Below are positions 52,968 through 62,760 of a stretch of 64,000 nucleotides of DNA, in pieces. Below the pieces are notes generated by a model. That model was not told the DNA's origin and searched no databases. It saw nothing but the letters and a program-made list of their open reading frames with translations. Source of the stretch: PALSA-350 sp963794165. Its GTDB lineage: Bacteria; Acidobacteriota; Terriglobia; Terriglobales; Acidobacteriaceae. Location of the stretch: assembly GCA_963794165.1 (NCBI GenBank), contig CAWCCT010000007.1:434001-498000 (forward strand). Direction: 5' to 3'. The first letter of the stretch is position 1. Every line of letters begins with the position of its first letter. Both the position numbers and the translations under genes were made by a program.

Positions 52968-54446
52968 TCAGGTAAGGCTGATAAGCGCCGCGCTCAGCGT
53001 CGGAATATGGCAAGTGGTCAGATTTGCAGAGGGAATCAGGATCTCGGGGGTTGCTGGGGAAAAACTGCCGTTCTGGTTCACCGCCGCGCTCTGTATAGTG
53101 ACTCCGGAGGTGGCTGCCAGGCTTCCTCCGGTCATCAGATTGCAAATTTGCTGTCGCAATTTTCTGGCCGGTTTGAATCGTCAGGCTCAGATTCTGCACC
53201 TCGTCTTTATTCACCACGATCAGGTTCAGGCCTCCGCTCGCGGTCCTCACAGCGTAAGCTGTGGCGTCGACACTGCCCACCGAGAGCTGGGTTTCGACAA
53301 AGTGCCGGAACCGGCCAACGCGAATAACAGCAGGCCATAGTATTCAGGTCGCGCTGCGATCACCGCACCTGAGTCGTCTGAGATCGGAGTATACCCAGGC
53401 GCCTGACCGCCGCTATGCATGTTGACTCCAGTACCGCCACCGAGAGCCACATCAAAGAGAAAGTCGATCACCCATAGCGAGGAAGCGTAACTGTTGCTGA
53501 CGCCGGCAGCCCCGCCGTTGGCGAAAGAATTGCATTCACTGATGCGATAAGGGAGGCCCAGCAGCCGGGTTCCTGTTTGCAGTCCTGCCAGCTCGCCTGT
53601 GAGTTGTGGGTCGGGGCTGATTAGGAAAGCGGCCGTGGAGATAGGGCTGGCTCCGCTGGCGCGATAGTAATGCTGAGTCAGCAGCTTGAGCTCAGCAGGC
53701 GTAACCGACTGGGCAAACAGCAAAGTCCAGCTGGAGATGTGGTTGCCACCGCCGGTAGCCGGGCCTGTGATGGGGGCATGGGGCGCAGACTGCAGGATAG
53801 CCGCGCGAAACAAAACCCAGCGGCTGAGAAATTCCTGAAAGGTCCAGTTACCGGCGAAAAAGTGGCCGGCCACGCCGTATTCGTCAGGCTCGTTGCCGAT
53901 CTCAATTCCCAGAAGATTCTCGCCCAACGCCGACACTGCAAAGGCAACCTCTTCCGCTGCCAAAGCAGGGGTGGAGGTAGCCAGGTTGACACCGTAGATG
54001 CACAACCAGCCGGTCGCCTGCAGAAAGCCGGCGAGATTTTTGATGTTTGTAGAAGAGATCTCCGCGTGGGTGCCAGTGCTGCTTGAGGTCCACAGCAGCT
54101 GGTCGACGGACCCTCCTCCGACCCGTAGAACGCCGGCGCTGAGCCGCCGGAACATGGCAATGAGATTGTGGTTTGAGGGATGAAAATAACCATAGGTCAT
54201 TGCCAGCTTCTCATAGCTCAAACCCATGAAGCGCGGCGGAATAATCCCGATGGGTGTGTTCGTCACCTTAAGCGCGCCTTGCGTCGTGAGGCCGATAGGT
54301 GCGGAAGGCGGAGTTTCCGGAAAAGCTAAATTGTGATTGGAGGCGTAGCCGCAACCAGGTAGCGCGGAGCAAACAGCTAAAGACGCCGCTCCTTGGAGGA
54401 GCTCACGCCGGGTGAGGATTAAGCTCGTGCTGTCAGCATGCGTCAC
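52968..54446 (-). pseudogene. GH79-type glycoside hydrolase, lipoprotein/Tat signal, frameshifted
   Basis: Residues about 1-385 are in one frame. The signal LTRRELLQGAAS is followed by a possible lipobox LPGC. The TIM barrel has the acid/base glutamate in GIEIGNEPDEYG and the nucleophile in RISECNSF, as in the Acidobacterium capsulatum beta-glucuronidase family. The C-terminal beta domain continues in a second frame (ATAYAVRTASGGLNLIVV) after a shift near 53290, and in a third (GGSLAATSGVTIQSAAV) after a shift near 53130, ending at 52968. It probably removes uronic acid residues outside the cytoplasm. The start is GTG 54446. It is convergent with the priming transferase, 8 bp apart. Confidence 0.75.
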
Positions 54447-54771
54447 GAATGGCCAGAGTTTGATGTTCTCTTAGAAATTCTCTCTACCTGATTTAATTGG
54501 TTGCCCCAGCGACCTTCGGTACTAAGCACGGATCGAAATGAGTCCTTAATTTCTGGAGTCGCCGCAATAGGGGATAGCTTGATTGGCAACGGGATAAGCC
54601 TGTGTGAGAACTAGAGAAAAGAAACCGCAGTCACCTCCACTGCGTCGTATCACGGCCCGACATTATGTCCGGTGTAAGAGAACCGACTTAAGAACTCAGC
54701 AGCGAGGGGTCAGACTCTCAGGGCACCAGGGCGCCTGAGGTTTGTTTCCAGGCATCCTTTATCCACGCAAA
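54447..54771. other. Intergenic region with no gene seen
   Basis: 325 bp between the GH79 start and the end of the GT4 gene. I see no open frame with support, no strong hairpin and no clear terminator. It should hold the GH79 promoter. Confidence 0.5.
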
Positions 54772-55897
54772 TTATGCGGAGAGCGCCTTCTGCACCTGCC
54801 GCACCTGGGCGCGGGCGTTCGACCATGTGAATCGTTCGAGAAATGCAGCGTAGCCCTGCTGTCCAAGCCGTGTCCGAAGCTGTTGATCCTCGGCTAGCCG
54901 CCGCAGCGCATTGGCAAGCTGCTCAACAGAACCGCGCTCCACCAGGATGCCTCCCCCGCCGGAAAATATTTCCTTCGTGCCGCCACCGCGAGTGCTAACT
55001 ACCGGGAGGCCTGATGCCAGCGCCTCGACGTTCACCAGGCCGAAGGGCTCCTCCCAAACGGAGGGTGAGCAAAATATGTCAGCCTCCCGGAAGAGATCGC
55101 CCAATGGAGCGCCGCTGCAATAGGCACGGAATCGAACCGACGCGGGTGAGTCGGCCTTGAGGCGCCTGATGTAGTTCGTCTCCTTACCGTTGCCAAAATG
55201 CGAAGACCCCACGATTTGGGCCTGCATGGGGAACAGCCTGTTGTTCCAACAGCTTCATCGCCTCGAGCAGGATGTGAACCCCCTTCTCTTCGACCAACCG
55301 CCCGGCGAAAAGAACGGTAGGGACTGCATTCTTTCGTCCGCCTGTGGCCGGATAAAAGATCGCTTCATCCGCGCCGTTATAAAGTACCGACGCGGCGCCG
55401 AGCGAAGGAAACTTCTGCCGTGCCTCTTCGAGTAAAAACTCGCTGATGAAGATCAAGCGATCCACGCCAACCTGGCGCATCAGCCGCTCGGGCCCATTCG
55501 CCAGGTGGGAGTTATGCAAATGAAGAACAACGTAACCGCCGGCGCGATGAATCTGCGCGGTGAGAGCGATTGCGAACTCCGGTCGATTGTGAATCCACAC
55601 GATGTCCCCAGGTCGAAGCCGCTGGACCAGAGGACGGAAGATGCTCCGTATGACCCGGCAGTGAAGAAACCAAGGCAAGTGAGGAAGGTATCTTCGCAGG
55701 CGTTTCAGCAGTTTCATGCCGGGGAGCAGCTGGATGGATTCCGGCGGAGCATTCCACGTGTTATCCGCGGAGGGACAGACAACCACGGAGTGCGTTGCGT
55801 CGCGAAGTACGTTGGCGGCCCAGCGTGAAATCGCGCCGCCGTGGAATTCGGAGAATGGCTCAGATTCGGTAAGAAGGTGATAAGTAGTGCCGTGCAT
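54772..55897 (-). pseudogene. GT4 glycosyltransferase, frameshifted
   Basis: The N-terminal piece (from 55897; TTYHLLTESEPFSEFHGGAI, VVLHLHNSHLANGPER, TVLFAGRLVEEKGVHILLEA) and the C-terminal piece (to 54772; IVGSSHFGNGKET, ADIFCSPSVWEEPFGLVNVE with the E-x7-E motif) join if one G of the run at 55227-55231 is removed. It would be a full GT4 enzyme of about 375 residues. ATG 55897 has GGAG four bases upstream; the frame also opens at ATG 55960. It is divergent from the GT26 gene at 56339. Confidence 0.78.
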
Positions 55898-56189
55898 CGA
55901 GCTCCACCAACGCTGTAAAGGGGATTTCAGTAGCAGAGAGTCTCCGCTTTCGTTAGCCATCTTAAGCTATTTGCATCTGCCGTAGTCGGAACATTTCGCC
56001 AATCGCCTCCAGCTAAATCAAGGCTCGCGTAAACAAGTAACTGCGATGGATAGTGGCGGCAATCGCCCGCTTTTGTGCCAGCGGTAACTTATGCTGCCTC
56101 AAAATGACACGTCCCGACGCCAACTTAGTACATGGAACATTGCTAGTACAGTATCTACCGCGAGACCGATGTTGCTTTGCGTCCGCCGC

Positions 56190-56203
56190 TCTGTCACCTT
56201 TTG
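56190..56203. promoter_or_regulatory. Shared 14-bp motif, copy 2
   Basis: TCTGTCACCTTTTG, identical to 51361-51374, in the 369-bp gap between the divergent GT4 and GT26 genes. It is followed by a GCCTAGGGTGAGT stretch that does not match copy 1. No other feature was recognised in the gap 55961-56338. Confidence 0.4.
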
Positions 56204-56338
56204 CCTAGGGTGAGTAACAAACGTAATGACCCGATAGTGCTAATAGTTTCTGAACCACTCCTGCTTTGGACTCTCCGCCTTTGTTTGAAGTAAGAAGCAG
56301 CACTGTAGCTCTGCGGCTATTAGGGAGAATTGTCTGAA

Positions 56339-57131
56339 ATGAAAGTGCCAATTGCGGTCCCGCTTTATAGCACCGACACCGTGTCGTTCTTAGGGATGAC
56401 GCTCCAGCCCAGGTCGTTGCCTGAAATTAATCTGCTGGTGGAACAGGGAATTCGCGACCATCGCAACTGGATCATTGCCAACCATAACCTGCATAGCCTC
56501 TACCTTCTTCATCGCCACCCTAAGCTGCGGGAATTTTATGCGAACGTGCGCTGGACCCATATTGACGGTATGCCGCTCGTAGCTCTGGGACGCCTCTATG
56601 GCTATCCACTCGAACGTCAGCATCGTGTGACCCTGGTGGACTGGACCTATCCCCTGATGGAGCTTGCGGCCAACAATGGGTGGCGTGTGTTCCATCTTGG
56701 GTCATCAGAAGGTGCGGCCGAAAAGGGAGCAGCCCAGTTGCGAAAGCTCTATCCCAGCCCTGCAGATAGAAGTGAGCGGGGGGTACTTTGATGCGCGCTA
56801 CGGAAGTTCTGAAAATGAGGCCATGTTAGAGCGCATCAATGCTTATGCGCCAGCCCTGTTGATGGTGGGAATGGGCATGCCCCGGCAGGAACTATGGACT
56901 CACGAGAATTTTCCCCGGCTGAAGGCGGATGTGATCCTGTCTTCCGTTGGCGCTGCCTTCGACTATGTTGCGGGCGCAGTACCAACGCCGCCGCGCTGGT
57001 CGGGCCGTTTGGGCTTGGAATGGGCTTTCCGCCTGGCGCATAATCCGGCTCGGCTGTTCAGCCGTTATTTCGTCGAGCCTTGGTACATTCTGCTGCTCCT
57101 GGTGCTCGGATTATCCGCGCCACCGCAATGA
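56339..57131 (+). pseudogene. WecG/TagA/CpsF-type glycosyltransferase (GT26), frameshifted
   Basis: The N-terminal piece has VSFLGMTL, NWIIANHNLHSLYLL, the catalytic-region HIDGMPLVALGRL and VTLVDWTYPLMEL. The C-terminal piece has SGGYFDARYG, ALLMVGMGMPRQELW and VGAAFDYVAGAVPTPPRW. The frames join near 56755 if one base of CCC is removed (YPALQIEV). This family transfers N-acetylmannosaminuronic acid or similar sugars to a lipid-linked acceptor, which fits the UDP-ManNAc-type uronic acid expected from the 18-27 kb operon. The ATG 56339 has GGAG 11 bases upstream. Confidence 0.8.
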
Positions 57132-57223
57132 CGGAAAGTTTAGAGCAGCGCGCCGGGGAAGTTACCGGGGACTGAGACAGCGAACCCACTCATCCGAAAC
57201 CGGCAATCACACCAGGAACAGAC

Positions 57224-58385
57224 AGGATCCATATCAATCGCAGAGACTTCATCCGGGAACTGGGCGCGCTGGGCTTGGCCCCATGGGCGGCGGCAGCCTC
57301 TTGGCGCAAGCTGCAGCAGTTCCCCTCCAGCGGCTGGCCGCGGAAAAGGGGCTTTTATTCGGTTCCTGCCTGGCGCTGAAGTATTTCGTTCAATCGCCGG
57401 CCTATCAGCAACTATTTCTGGCGCAGTGCAACATCTCCACTCCGGAAGTGCATATGAAGTGGAACTCCTTGAGCAGCCAACCTGGAGTCTACGACTTCAG
57501 CAATGCCGACAAGTTTGTCGCCTTTTGTGCCACCAACCATCTGCGGTACGAGGCCATACGCTGATCTGGCACCAGGCTCTCCCCGCTTGGGTAACTCCCC
57601 AGCTTACGGCGGGCAATGGCAAGCGCATGATGATTGACCATATCCGCACGGTAGCCGGGCACTTCGCCGGCAAGTTGCACTCCTGGGACGTCGTGAACGA
57701 GGTGCTGGATCCGGGCAGCAATCGGCCGGACGGTTTGCGGGATAGTCCCTGGTTGCGGGCTGCGGCGTTGATTACATCGAGCAGGCTTTCCGCGCGACAG
57801 CCGCGGCCGATCCCAACGCTCTGCTGGTATGGAACGAAAACTATCTCGAGGTGTCGAACGGCTTTGGCCAGGCAAAGCGTAAGGCAATGCTTACCCTGCT
57901 CGACGGCATTCTCGCTCGCGGCGTTCCCATCCACGGCATCGGAATTGAAGCCCATCTTCGCGGCGACCAGGCGGCGGTGTTGGGCGATGCGAGTTATCAA
58001 ACCTTTCTGGGCGAGCTGGCGCACCGCGGCATAAAGATCATCATCACCGAGCTGGACGTGCAGGATGCGACCTTGCCCGCGGATACGGGAGCGCGCGACC
58101 AGGCAGTGGCCGCCCTGTACAGCAAATTTCTCACGCGCGAGCCTGCGCCAACCGGCGGTAAAAGCAATCGTCACCTGGGGGCTTGCGGATTCATTCACGT
58201 GGATTGCGGGTTACCGCCCCCGCAAAGATGGTTTGCCGGTACGGCCGCTACCATTCGACGCCAACTTCCAGCCCAAAGCCGCGAATTACGCCATCGCGGA
58301 AACGTTGCAGTCCGCGCCGGGTACGCGCAGAAAGCTAACGACACGTTCACGAAGGGTCAGACCATGGTTATTGTCTCTGCCGTAA
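57224..58385 (+). pseudogene. GH10 endo-xylanase-like glycoside hydrolase, multiply frameshifted
   Basis: Pieces in at least five successive frames follow the GH10 order. They are the Tat-like signal INRRDFIRELGALGLAPW, the barrel with NISTPEVHMKWNSL, GHTLIWHQALPAW, WDVVNEVLDP (acid/base Glu), VWNENYLEVSNG, IHGIGIEAHL, IIITELDVQDA (nucleophile Glu), and AIVTWGLADSFTWI at the end. The shifts are near 57281, 57545, 57757 and 58141. No convincing start codon is visible before the signal, so another shift may exist. An exported xylanase-type enzyme inside a polysaccharide assembly cluster probably trims or releases the polymer. Confidence 0.72.
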
Positions 58386-59319
58386 TCCCCACCCGTGGAC
58401 GGCCTGAGCTCTTGAGCGGGCCGTACGCAGCGCCCTGGCGCAGACATTACGAGAGATCGAAGTGGTGGTGGTGATCGATGGCAAGGATCTCGGCCACCCG
58501 TCACATCCTCGACGAAATGACGTTCGAGGACGGATCGTGTGCGTGTGGTCGCGCTAACCTTCAGCGTCGGCGGATCGGACGCGCGTAACCGCGGCGTGGA
58601 TGCGGCGCGTGGCGAATGGATCGCGTTTCTCGATGACGACGACGAGTGGCTTCCCGGCAAGCTGGAGGCCCAGCTCGACGCGATGAAAGCATCGACGGCG
58701 CCCGCTTTGATTGGAACCTGCAAGATGATAGCGCGCACTCCGGGGAGAGACTATGTGTGGCCGCGCCGCATCCCGGGCCAGGGATGAACAGCTGGGCGAG
58801 TATCTGTTGGCACGGCATTCACTCACCCGCGGTGAAGGCTACATCCAGACTTCGACCTTTTTGTCCGTCGCGCGTTCATGCAGGCGCAGCCATTCAAGAG
58901 CGGCCAAAAAAAGCATCAGGACACGGAGTGGGTCCTGCGCCTGGGCCGTCTGCCCGGGGTCCAGGTAATCATCGTCGACCAACTTTTGGCGATCCACAAT
59001 ATAGAAGAAGACCGCGCCACGGTAAGCAGCAAGTCCAATTGGCGCTACTCGCTCGATTGGGTACGGCGCGATCGCCACCTGTTCACACCGCGTGCCTCGT
59101 CCGGCTTTGTCTTGCACCAGATCGCCTCTGAGGCTTCAGATCAGGGCGAGTGGCGTGCCTTCCCTTGTTACTGCTGGAATCCCTGCGCTACGGCAAGAGC
59201 TCACCGCTCGACTATGCGATCTTTCTCGCCATGTGGTTGCTGCCCCGCCGCCGCCGCCGCCGCTTGCGCGATTGGATGGCGCGACGCCTGCGGCTACGCG
59301 GGCTGGTGCAGCCGGTATG
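58364..59319 (+). pseudogene. GT2 family glycosyltransferase, multiply frameshifted
   Basis: From ATG 58364, pieces in changing frames give VIVSAVIPTRGRPEL, EIEVVVVIDGKDL, GGSDARNRGVDAARGEWIAF, LDDDDEWLPGKLEAQLD, GEGYIQTSTF, DTEWVLRL and DYAIFLAMWLLP. These are the GT2 order with the DDDD donor-metal motif. The shifts are near 58414, 58490, 58530, 58785, 58858 and 59163. The end TGA overlaps the ATG of the next glycosyltransferase (GTATGA). With six shifts in about 950 bp the protein could not be made as read. Confidence 0.7.
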
Positions 59320-60447
59320 AAGATCCTTCAGCTGACCAGGCAGTTTCTTGCCCGCACAGGGCGGCATTGAGAGCGTCGTGGAAGGGCTGAGTGAAGCGCT
59401 GCAGCAGCAACGGCCATACGGTGCAGGTGGCAACCCTGCGCCTGGTTTTTTCGAGCGGTGCCCTGGCGCCCGGCGGAGTCAGTCGAAGCCGGCCTGACGG
59501 TGCACCGCATGCGCCACTGGGGCCCCCGCCGCTACCCGGTAGCGCCGGCCGCGCTCCAGCTCATTCGCGGTTACGATCTGGTGCACATTCATGCCATAGA
59601 CTTTTTCGTCGATTACTTAAGCTTACTGCGCTTACTGCACCGCACCCCTCTGGTGGTAAGTACGCACGGGGGGTTCTTTCATACCGAGTGGGCCACGGGC
59701 CTTGAAAAGAATCTATTTCAAAACCGTCACTCGTAGCTCCCTGGCGGCGTGCGAGCGGTGGTTTGCGTGAGCCGGCACGATAGCGAAATGTTCTCGAGGA
59801 TTGTGCCCTCCGGGCGCATCCGTGTAATCGAGAACGGAGCCGATATCGATCGCTTCTGGAGTTTGCAGAAAATGATAGAGCCTGGCCTGATGCTGGGCAT
59901 CTCGCGCCTGGCCGAGAACAAGTGAGTCTACAAAGTGCTGGAGGCCATGGCCCTGCTCAAGTATCGCCATCCGCAACTGCGCCTGGAGTGGGTAGGGGCG
60001 GATTTCGAATCGCTGCGTCCCGGCCTCGAGCGCCGCGTGGTCGAGCTTGGCTTAGCCGGCCGGGTACACTTTCATGGCTCCGTCAGCCGCGAAGAGCTGT
60101 GCCGGCTGCTGGAGCGCGCTCACCTCTTTGTGTCCGCTTCCAGCTACGAGGGCTTCGGCCTCGCGACCATCGAGGCCATGAGCGCGGCAACCGTGGTTCT
60201 GGTCACCGCCGTGGGAGCGCATGCTGACGTGATTCGCGACGGAGTGAGCGGCTTCCTCATGGACCAGGACGCCTCGGCATTTTCCGCCCACATGGAACAC
60301 GTTCTCACGCTGCCGCCAGAGAAACTGGCGCAGATCGGCGAGGCGGCGCGCGAGGCGACCAGACGTTTCTCCTGGATGCAGATCGCGCCCCGTTACGAGC
60401 AACTCTATCGCGAGGTTCTAAGCAACGGAGCGGCGCAGGCCTCATGA
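59317..60447 (+). pseudogene. GT4 glycosyltransferase, frameshifted and with a nonsense codon
   Basis: Pieces give KILQLTRQFL, QGGIESVVEGLSEAL, GHTVQVATLRLVF, VVSTHGGFFHTEW, VVCVSRHDSEMFSRI, VIENGADIDRFW, MLGISRLAENK and then VYKVLEAMALL through VSASSYEGFGLATIEAM. This is a standard GT4 order with E-x7-E. The shifts are near 59347, 59405, 59480, 59703 and 59757. A TGA at 59923-59925 stands where the family has glycine (ENKG). The last 520 bp are intact. The end overlaps the next ATG (60444) by 4 bp. Confidence 0.72.
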
Positions 60448-61587
60448 ACCAAACAGCAAACCAGGGAACGATCGTGGTCTTCCGCATCCAGTTGTTACCG
60501 CCTTCAGAGACGTTCATTACGGCGCAAGCAGCCGCTATGCGCAGGTTTTCGCCCTTTTTTGTCGGCTGGCGCAGGACCGCTGGCATCGAGCTGCCCCGCC
60601 ACCAGCTGGACAGTCGATGGCGGCGGCGTGCGGGGAAAACTGCGCGAACTTCGCTTTCGCTATATAGGTCCCACCCGGGAACAGGTTGCGCGCTTACGGG
60701 CGCGAGCTCCGCGCCTGGTCTATGCCCATTTCGCACCTGATGGCTACGCGGCGATGCAGCTTGCGGAACAGCTTGGGGTGCCGCTGGTGACGGCCTTACA
60801 TGGATTCGACGTAACCATGGGCGACCAGGCAATCGCGGCAACTCGATTGGGCAGGGAGTATCTGCGAGGACGCAGCAGACTGCAGAAGAAGGGCGCCCTC
60901 TTCCTGACCTGCTCCGCCTATATCCGCCGGCGCGGCCTCGAGATTGGGTATCCGGAAGAACGTACGATCGTGCATTCGATTGGTGTGGACGTCGAGCGAT
61001 TCCAACCGCCCCTGACCGGGCCGCGAGAGAAAGTCGTCTTGTTTGTCGGGCGCCTGGTAGAGAAGAAAGGTTGTGGAAGCCTGATTGAAGCCATGGTCGC
61101 GGTGCAGCGTCAAAATCCCGCCGCTCAGCTGGTGGTGATTGGCGGTGGCCCCTTGCGCCCGACGTATCAGGCGCAGGCGCTAGCGCTACAGGTTCGCTGC
61201 CGCTTTCTTGGCACCCAGCCAACGGCTGTCGTGCGCGAGTGGATGGCTCGGGCTGCTGTTTTCTGTGTGCCCAGTGTGGTTGCCGCGAACGGTGATGCCG
61301 AGGGCTTCGGCATGGTTTTTATCGAGGCCCAGGCGATGGGCCTGCCGGTGGTAAGCACTGTGAGCGGCGGAATCCCGGAGGCCGTCAAGCACGGTGAGAC
61401 GGGCTTGCTGGTCACCGAGCGTAACCCCGCCGCCCTTGCGGAGGCCATTCTGCAGTTGATGCAGAACGAAGAACTATGGAAGCGCTTGAGCGTTGCCGGC
61501 CGCAAACGGGTCGTGGACCAATTCAACCTGGTGCACCAAACCGCGCGTCTCGAAGACGTTTTCGAGCGGCTGCTGGCAGAAGGCTGA
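60444..61587 (+). pseudogene. GT4 glycosyltransferase, one frameshift
   Basis: The N-terminal 60 residues (IVVFRIQLLPPSETFITAQA) are in one frame. The rest, from about 60630 (VTALHGFDVTMGDQ, LFLTCSAYIRRRGLE, VVLFVGRLVEKKGCGSLIEA, EGFGMVFIEAQAMGLPVVST), is in another. Together they form a GT4 enzyme of about 380 residues with an intact donor site. The break lies in the GC-rich stretch near 60610-60640. It overlaps the previous gene by 4 bp and is followed after 3 bp by the acyltransferase. Confidence 0.78.
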
Positions 61588-61590
61588 CCG

Positions 61591-62741
61591 ATGGCGCAAT
61601 TAGCTCAAGCACTGCCCGCCACACTGCCGGAGACGTCGCATGCCGGGCGACGCTTCTATCAGCCGGAACTCGACGGGTTGCGCTTCTACGCCTTCCTGGG
61701 CGTATTCGTGTGTCACACTTACCCTCGCAGCCGGGATTCTATGTCAGGTTGCATCTACCGCTGCCGTCGCTGTGGGCAGCGATTTCCAAGTCAGGTGCGG
61801 CAGGCGTCGATTTGTTTTTCGCCTTGAGCGCTTTCCTGATTACCTCGCTCCTGCTCCGGGAACGCCAAGGCACGGGTGGCATCTCGCTCCGCCTGTTCTA
61901 CACCCGGCGCATCCTGCGTATATGGCCGCTCTATTTTGCCGTGGTTGCTCTGGGCGTCGTGCTGGCCCATACGGTGCCCGGCCAACATCTTCCCTGGTAC
62001 TACGTTGCCGGCTATTTGCTCTTCGTTGGTAACTGGGTCAATGCTGTTTTCGGACATCTGCACTCCATCTGCTCTCCCTTATGGACGGTCTCCATCGAGG
62101 AGCAGTTCTACCTGCTATGGCCTGCGCTGATGAGAATGCTCGACCGTCGCGGCATGATCGTCGCTGCAATTGTTACAGTCCTGCTTTCAACCCTAAGCCA
62201 GGTCGGTATCGTGCTCGCAGGCTTGAGCGGGGGCTATATCTATTACGGCAGTGCCTCGCGTTGCGGCTCGCTCGCGCTCGGTGTCCTGCTGGCGTTGTTT
62301 GCGCAACGTCTGCCCCGGCTGACCACTAGGCGGCGTTGGCTGCTGGTGGGCACCGGAGTGCTGGGGTGGATCGCCGCCTCGGCATGGCTTGCCGACCGGC
62401 CCGGACCGGTCACCATGGCTATGCCGTTGGGGCGCCTGATTATCTCGCTGGCATCGGGCGCGATTCTCTGCGGATGCCTCTACAGCCGCAACCCTTTACT
62501 GAGAGGCCGGTGGGTGGTGGAACTGGGCAAAAGAAGTTACGGGCTTTACCTGCTGCACCTGACCGCGATTCTCCTGCTGGAAAACCTGCTTCATCCGGTC
62601 TGGGGTTGGCAACTACTGGTCACCAAGGCACTCGCGTTAGTCATGACAGTAATCCTCGCGTTTGCGTCGTATCGCTGGGTCGAGTCGCCCTTCCTGCGCC
62701 TCAAAGACCATTTCGCCACCGTACTTAGCCGCCCAGTTTGA
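61591..62741 (+). pseudogene. Acyltransferase 3 family O-acetyltransferase, one frameshift
   Basis: An OafA/YrhL-like membrane acyltransferase of about 383 residues. The N-terminal piece (ELDGLRFYAFLGVFVCH, with the catalytic-type histidine) and the C-terminal piece (LFFALSAFLITSLLL, TRRILRIWPLYFAVV, SPLWTVSIEEQFYLLWP, ELGKRSYGLYLLHL) join if one base is added near 61719. It has about ten helices. It would add acetyl or other acyl groups to polymer sugars. The remainder of the gene is intact. Confidence 0.8.
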
Positions 62742-62760
62742 ACATAAGTGGAGGTCTACC

